Below are positions 59,137-62,203 of a DNA stretch of 62,203 nt, one piece after another (within the stretch, counting starts at the first letter, position 1; each line of letters begins with the position of its first letter). The notes under the pieces were generated by a model that ran no database searches, was not told where the DNA came from, and worked only from the letters and a program-made list of their open reading frames with translations. The DNA comes from Phycisphaerae bacterium (GTDB taxonomy: Bacteria; Planctomycetota; Phycisphaerae; Phycisphaerales; Phycisphaeraceae), in the NCBI GenBank assembly GCA_030426385.1, contig JAUHYI010000017.1, forward strand, positions 1 through 62,203. Reading direction: 5' to 3'. The position numbers were made by a program, and so were the translations under genes.

Positions 59137-59952
59137 ATGAACGAACCTAACGGACAAAAAATTTCTAATTCGGCAAGTGCTGGTACTAGTGCGATCGCTA
59201 AACCAGCGGGCTCATCGCCGACACCTGGGCGACCCGTGGTTATCCGCACGCTCGGATTGAACAAGATCTACGGCCGTGGCGATGCTGCGACGCACGCCTT
59301 GGCGGGGGTGGACCTGATGGTTTATCGCAGTGAATTTATTTCGATCATGGGACCGTCGGGTTCGGGCAAGAGCACGCTGTTCAATATGATCGGAGCGCTC
59401 GACCAACCCTCGTCGGGACGAATTCTGATTGACGAAGTGGATGTGGCGCAGTTGTCGGCTGATGAATTAGCGTTTTTACGTTGTCGCAAGATCGGCTACA
59501 TTTTTCAGCAATATCATTTGATTGCCTATCTCACCGCGTTGGAAAATGTCACGACGCCGATGGCGTTTGCTGGTTTGCCTGCGGATCGCGCGCGTAAACG
59601 TGGGATGGAATTGCTGGATTTAGTAGGACTGGCCGATCGCTGGGATCATCGTCCGATTGAAATGTCAGGGGGTCAGCAGCAACGTGTTGCCATCGCTCGG
59701 GCATTGTGTAACAACCCCATGATTTTGTTGGCTGATGAACCGACGGCGAATCTGGATTTTGCCACCGGTCAGTCCGTGTTGGAAATTCTGCAACGCATCA
59801 ATCAGGAACGTCAGGTGACGGTGGTGTGTTCGACGCACGATCATCGTTTGTTGTCTATGTGCGAGCGCGTATTCTGGGTGCGTGATGGGGAAATTGAGCG
59901 TGTGGCTCACCGTGATGAAATGACGATTAAATTGGGGAGCATCGACGAATGA
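59137..59952 (+). CDS. ABC transporter ATP-binding protein (LolD/MacB group)
   Basis: 271 residues. Walker A is GPSGSGKST (residues 71-79), the signature is MSGGQQQRVAIARAL, Walker B is MILLADEPTANLD, and the H-loop is VVCSTHD. A 40-residue Ser/Pro-rich N-terminal extension precedes the domain. Its partner is the upstream FtsX-type permease; this type often extrudes or extracts lipoproteins and peptides from the membrane rather than importing. Its stop overlaps the next start (ATGA). Confidence 0.92.
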   Translation: MNEPNGQKISNSASAGTSAIAKPAGSSPTPGRPVVIRTLGLNKIYGRGDAATHALAGVDLMVYRSEFISIMGPSGSGKSTLFNMIGALDQPSSGRILIDEVDVAQLSADELAFLRCRKIGYIFQQYHLIAYLTALENVTTPMAFAGLPADRARKRGMELLDLVGLADRWDHRPIEMSGGQQQRVAIARALCNNPMILLADEPTANLDFATGQSVLEILQRINQERQVTVVCSTHDHRLLSMCERVFWVRDGEIERVAHRDEMTIKLGSIDE

Positions 59953-62203
59953 ATCGGCGCTATTCCCATTATGTTTTGGTATTGCTGGCACTGGTGCTGT
60001 CTGTTTGTCCAGCAGTCGGGCAGTATGACCATGCGTCGTTTGTCGCGGATGTGAACGCGCTCACAAAAACGCCACATCGTTTGACAGGAACCGCTGAGTC
60101 TGCGGCGGCCATCGATTATGTCTACCAACAATTAAGTGCTATCAGCCCGGATGGTTTATGGCGATTGGAAATGCCGGCTTGGCAGTTGAATGAACCTGAT
60201 GGTCCGGGCATGCTGACCATCAAAGGGGTGCAGATTCCTGTCGCAGCGTGTCGGCCGAATGTGTTGGTTACGCCCAGTACGCCGGTGGATGGTTTGCATG
60301 GTCCGGTGGTTTATGTTGGTCGAGGTGAGGTCGATGATTTTGCTCGCCGATCAGTGCAGGGTGCGCTGGTGGTGATGGAATTGGAAAATGCCAACTGGCA
60401 ACGCGCGTTTGCGCGTGGGGCCGCCGCAGTATTGTTTTTGGATCGACGTGATCAATCGCCACGCGCCATGCTGCCATCGCTACAGGCCACGGTGCCGGTG
60501 AATCTGGTGCGGGGTATGGTGACGTGCGATGCGAATGGCACAGCGATGGGCGTCGATCTGACCGCGGACCATGAGGCAGCGAGTTTGTCGATGAACATCG
60601 GCTGGCAGGCGACGACCGGTTCCAATGTTGTGGCTTACATTCGGGGTACAGATGCCACGCGTAGTGGTGCCGCGGATCAACGCGAGGCGATCGTGTTGGC
60701 GGCGTCGATTGATAGTTTCGGCATTGCACCACGGCGCAGTCCCGGGGCACGCGGTGCCGCGAACGCGGCATGGCTGATCGATTTGGCGAGGCGCTTCGTA
60801 ATAGAACGGCCGCAGCGGGACGTGCTGTTGTTGTTTGTTGATGGGCAGGCCCAGTCGCATGCCGGTGCTCGGGCGATCTATGACGCATGGTGCATGGCTG
60901 ATGATGAACATCAACAGCTTGTGACATCGCATCGCGCTGAACATGACCAGGTCACTGCCATGATGCGGCTGTTAAATGGATCGGATTCGTTGCAGGCGGT
61001 AGGTTCTGTGGACGCGGTTGATGCGGTGAATCGTACTGGCGTCACGGAGAGCGGTGCGACTCCCCTGGCGTGGTGGCGTCATGAGGTTTTGACCGAACGG
61101 CTGACCAACCATGCTGACTGGCTACGCGCCGATATCGCACGCCAGTTACAGGATATGCGCTTATCGAAAAATTATGAACACGGTTTGTCGGGTGCCAATG
61201 TCGATGCGACTGAAGCATTGCACACCAGTCAGATGCGATGGGATCGCCTGCGGTCGGCACTGCATGGCGGGGAGTTTGTTGACTTTGTTGAGTCATTAAA
61301 TACGCAAGCCGAATCAGGTGACGCCGCCGCACAGGCAATCCGTGACGGGCAATTGCAGCAATTAAAATCGGTGACTTTGGAATGGTTGCGCAATCGTCGT
61401 GATGAGTTGGATATTGAAATTCGCATCGATGCCCAGCGAGCGGCCATGCGTGTTGGACTAGATGCTGGTTCTGATTCGACTGCGACAAATCGCGTACAAC
61501 CGATATTGCATATCACGTTGGACATTAGTGATGCCGTTGATCGCTATGGCGTGGTAGTCGGTGATTACACCTATGAAATTGCGTCAAATCGTGCGCTGGG
61601 ATCGCAGGCCGACGGGGCACATTTTTATAGCCAGATCCTCAAGGCATTGACCAATGCCACGCGTGGGCTCGACCTGCCATCGTTGGAACAGGCAACCTTG
61701 CGCGATCCCAACAACGGCAAAAATTTTGCACAAGGTTTATTTGTTAACAGTGGAGCGATCGCGGGCTTGCATGGGTTTTACAACGTAGCGATCATGACCG
61801 GACATGACGCTCGACCTCGTGAGGGTAGCTCGCATGACACACTGGATGCACTCGACCTGGATGTTTTCCGTCGTCAGATGGATCAGGTTTCGTTATGGTT
61901 GGCACGAATTGTTGATGAGCCAGCGGTTGCCCAACCGCGCCGTTTTGCCGAACAGACATTGACGCGCCGGGTGGTGTGGTCGAGCGGGATGGTGGATGGT
62001 CCGTTGGCGAACCTGCGGGTGGTTGGTGGGCTCAGTGAAAATCGTCCAGCGACTGGAGCGGTGGTAGCGTTTTGGGCAGGCATTGATAGCGTGGGGCAAG
62101 CGCCGCAGTCGTGGGAAGCGTTGGCGTTGAATGCCGTACCATTTTATGAACCATTGCGGTTGTCCAGAGTGCAAAGCAACGGACGGTTTGCCATTGGGCC
62201 GTT
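59949..62203 (+). CDS. secreted M28-like protein without metal ligands (cut by right edge)
   Basis: At least 751 residues, open to the window end. A signal peptide (LVLLALVLSVCPAVGQ) precedes a PA-like domain (GRGEVDDFARRSVQGALVVM). Residues about 215-310 align with the M28 metallopeptidase core (SNVVAYIRGTD, IVLAASIDSFG, VLLLFVDGQAQSHAGARAIY), but the His of GAHxDS is Ser, the Asp of GxDDN is lost and the Glu-Glu pair is Gln-Ala-Gln. It should not bind zinc. It is coupled to the ABC ATPase gene, so it may be a binding component of that transporter. The C-terminal part is outside the window. Confidence 0.65.
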   Translation, partial: MNRRYSHYVLVLLALVLSVCPAVGQYDHASFVADVNALTKTPHRLTGTAESAAAIDYVYQQLSAISPDGLWRLEMPAWQLNEPDGPGMLTIKGVQIPVAACRPNVLVTPSTPVDGLHGPVVYVGRGEVDDFARRSVQGALVVMELENANWQRAFARGAAAVLFLDRRDQSPRAMLPSLQATVPVNLVRGMVTCDANGTAMGVDLTADHEAASLSMNIGWQATTGSNVVAYIRGTDATRSGAADQREAIVLAASIDSFGIAPRRSPGARGAANAAWLIDLARRFVIERPQRDVLLLFVDGQAQSHAGARAIYDAWCMADDEHQQLVTSHRAEHDQVTAMMRLLNGSDSLQAVGSVDAVDAVNRTGVTESGATPLAWWRHEVLTERLTNHADWLRADIARQLQDMRLSKNYEHGLSGANVDATEALHTSQMRWDRLRSALHGGEFVDFVESLNTQAESGDAAAQAIRDGQLQQLKSVTLEWLRNRRDELDIEIRIDAQRAAMRVGLDAGSDSTATNRVQPILHITLDISDAVDRYGVVVGDYTYEIASNRALGSQADGAHFYSQILKALTNATRGLDLPSLEQATLRDPNNGKNFAQGLFVNSGAIAGLHGFYNVAIMTGHDARPREGSSHDTLDALDLDVFRRQMDQVSLWLARIVDEPAVAQPRRFAEQTLTRRVVWSSGMVDGPLANLRVVGGLSENRPATGAVVAFWAGIDSVGQAPQSWEALALNAVPFYEPLRLSRVQSNGRFAIGP

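Overview
The window most likely comes from a planctomycete of the Phycisphaerae type or a close PVC relative. The basis is three short secreted proteins with C-terminal PEP-CTERM anchors, three prepilin-like proteins (cleavage motif G/[13 protein letters not shown]) of the kind that is very abundant in Planctomycetota, regulators that fuse a GntR helix-turn-helix to a LacI-like sensor, and many glycan-degrading genes. No rRNA, ordinary tRNA or essential housekeeping gene is present, so this placement is inferred from gene content only.

Layout. (1) 0.4-31.4 kb is a carbohydrate-utilisation region. It holds two GntR-LacI regulators and an AraC regulator, several TIM-barrel or glycosidase-like proteins, a heparinase II/III-like lyase, a BNR/sialidase-like protein and a beta-helix lyase-like protein. 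A co-directional catabolic run (19.4-26.5 kb) follows: HpcH-type aldolase, two Gfo/Idh/MocA oxidoreductases, an SDR, a VOC protein, the alpha and beta subunits of a thiamine-diphosphate 2-oxoacid dehydrogenase E1, and a DUF3237 protein. The overall logic is extracellular or cytoplasmic polysaccharide cleavage followed by oxidation and retro-aldol cleavage of an acidic sugar; the exact substrate cannot be read from sequence. (2) 31.7-41.0 kb is an RNA-repair locus: a NagB-like protein lacking key active-site residues, rtcR (sigma-54 activator with CARF-like sensor), a sigma-54 promoter, rsr (Ro60/TROVE), an array of five Y-RNA/tRNA-like elements, rtcB, an AT-rich gene with a HEPN-like Rx4H motif, and rtcA. 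(3) 41.3-48 kb carries a GH2 beta-galactosidase and a sulfatase in one probable operon plus a divergent XylR-type regulator, suggesting use of a sulfated galactoside. (4) 48.3-53.4 kb holds secreted proteins (one PEP-CTERM, one prepilin-like, one with a C-terminal beta-sandwich). (5) 53.5-62.2 kb is a tightly coupled cluster: DUF6785-like membrane protein, PqqD-domain protein, FtsX-type permease, ABC ATPase and an M28-like protein that has lost its metal ligands (cut by the right edge).

The most interesting element is the 36.13-37.06 kb array. Each unit has a Y-RNA-like Ro-binding stem (CGAAUG opposite UUGUCG) carrying a circularly permuted tRNA-like core, with the T arm first, the acceptor stem closed by a loop, and the D arm last. 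Four units are opened at or near the anticodon position or lack the D arm; one is opened inside the D loop and keeps a collapsed anticodon stem. The rsr-Y RNA-rtcBA order is known from Salmonella, but a five-member array with two permutation types, plus a HEPN-like gene between rtcB and rtcA, looks unusual.
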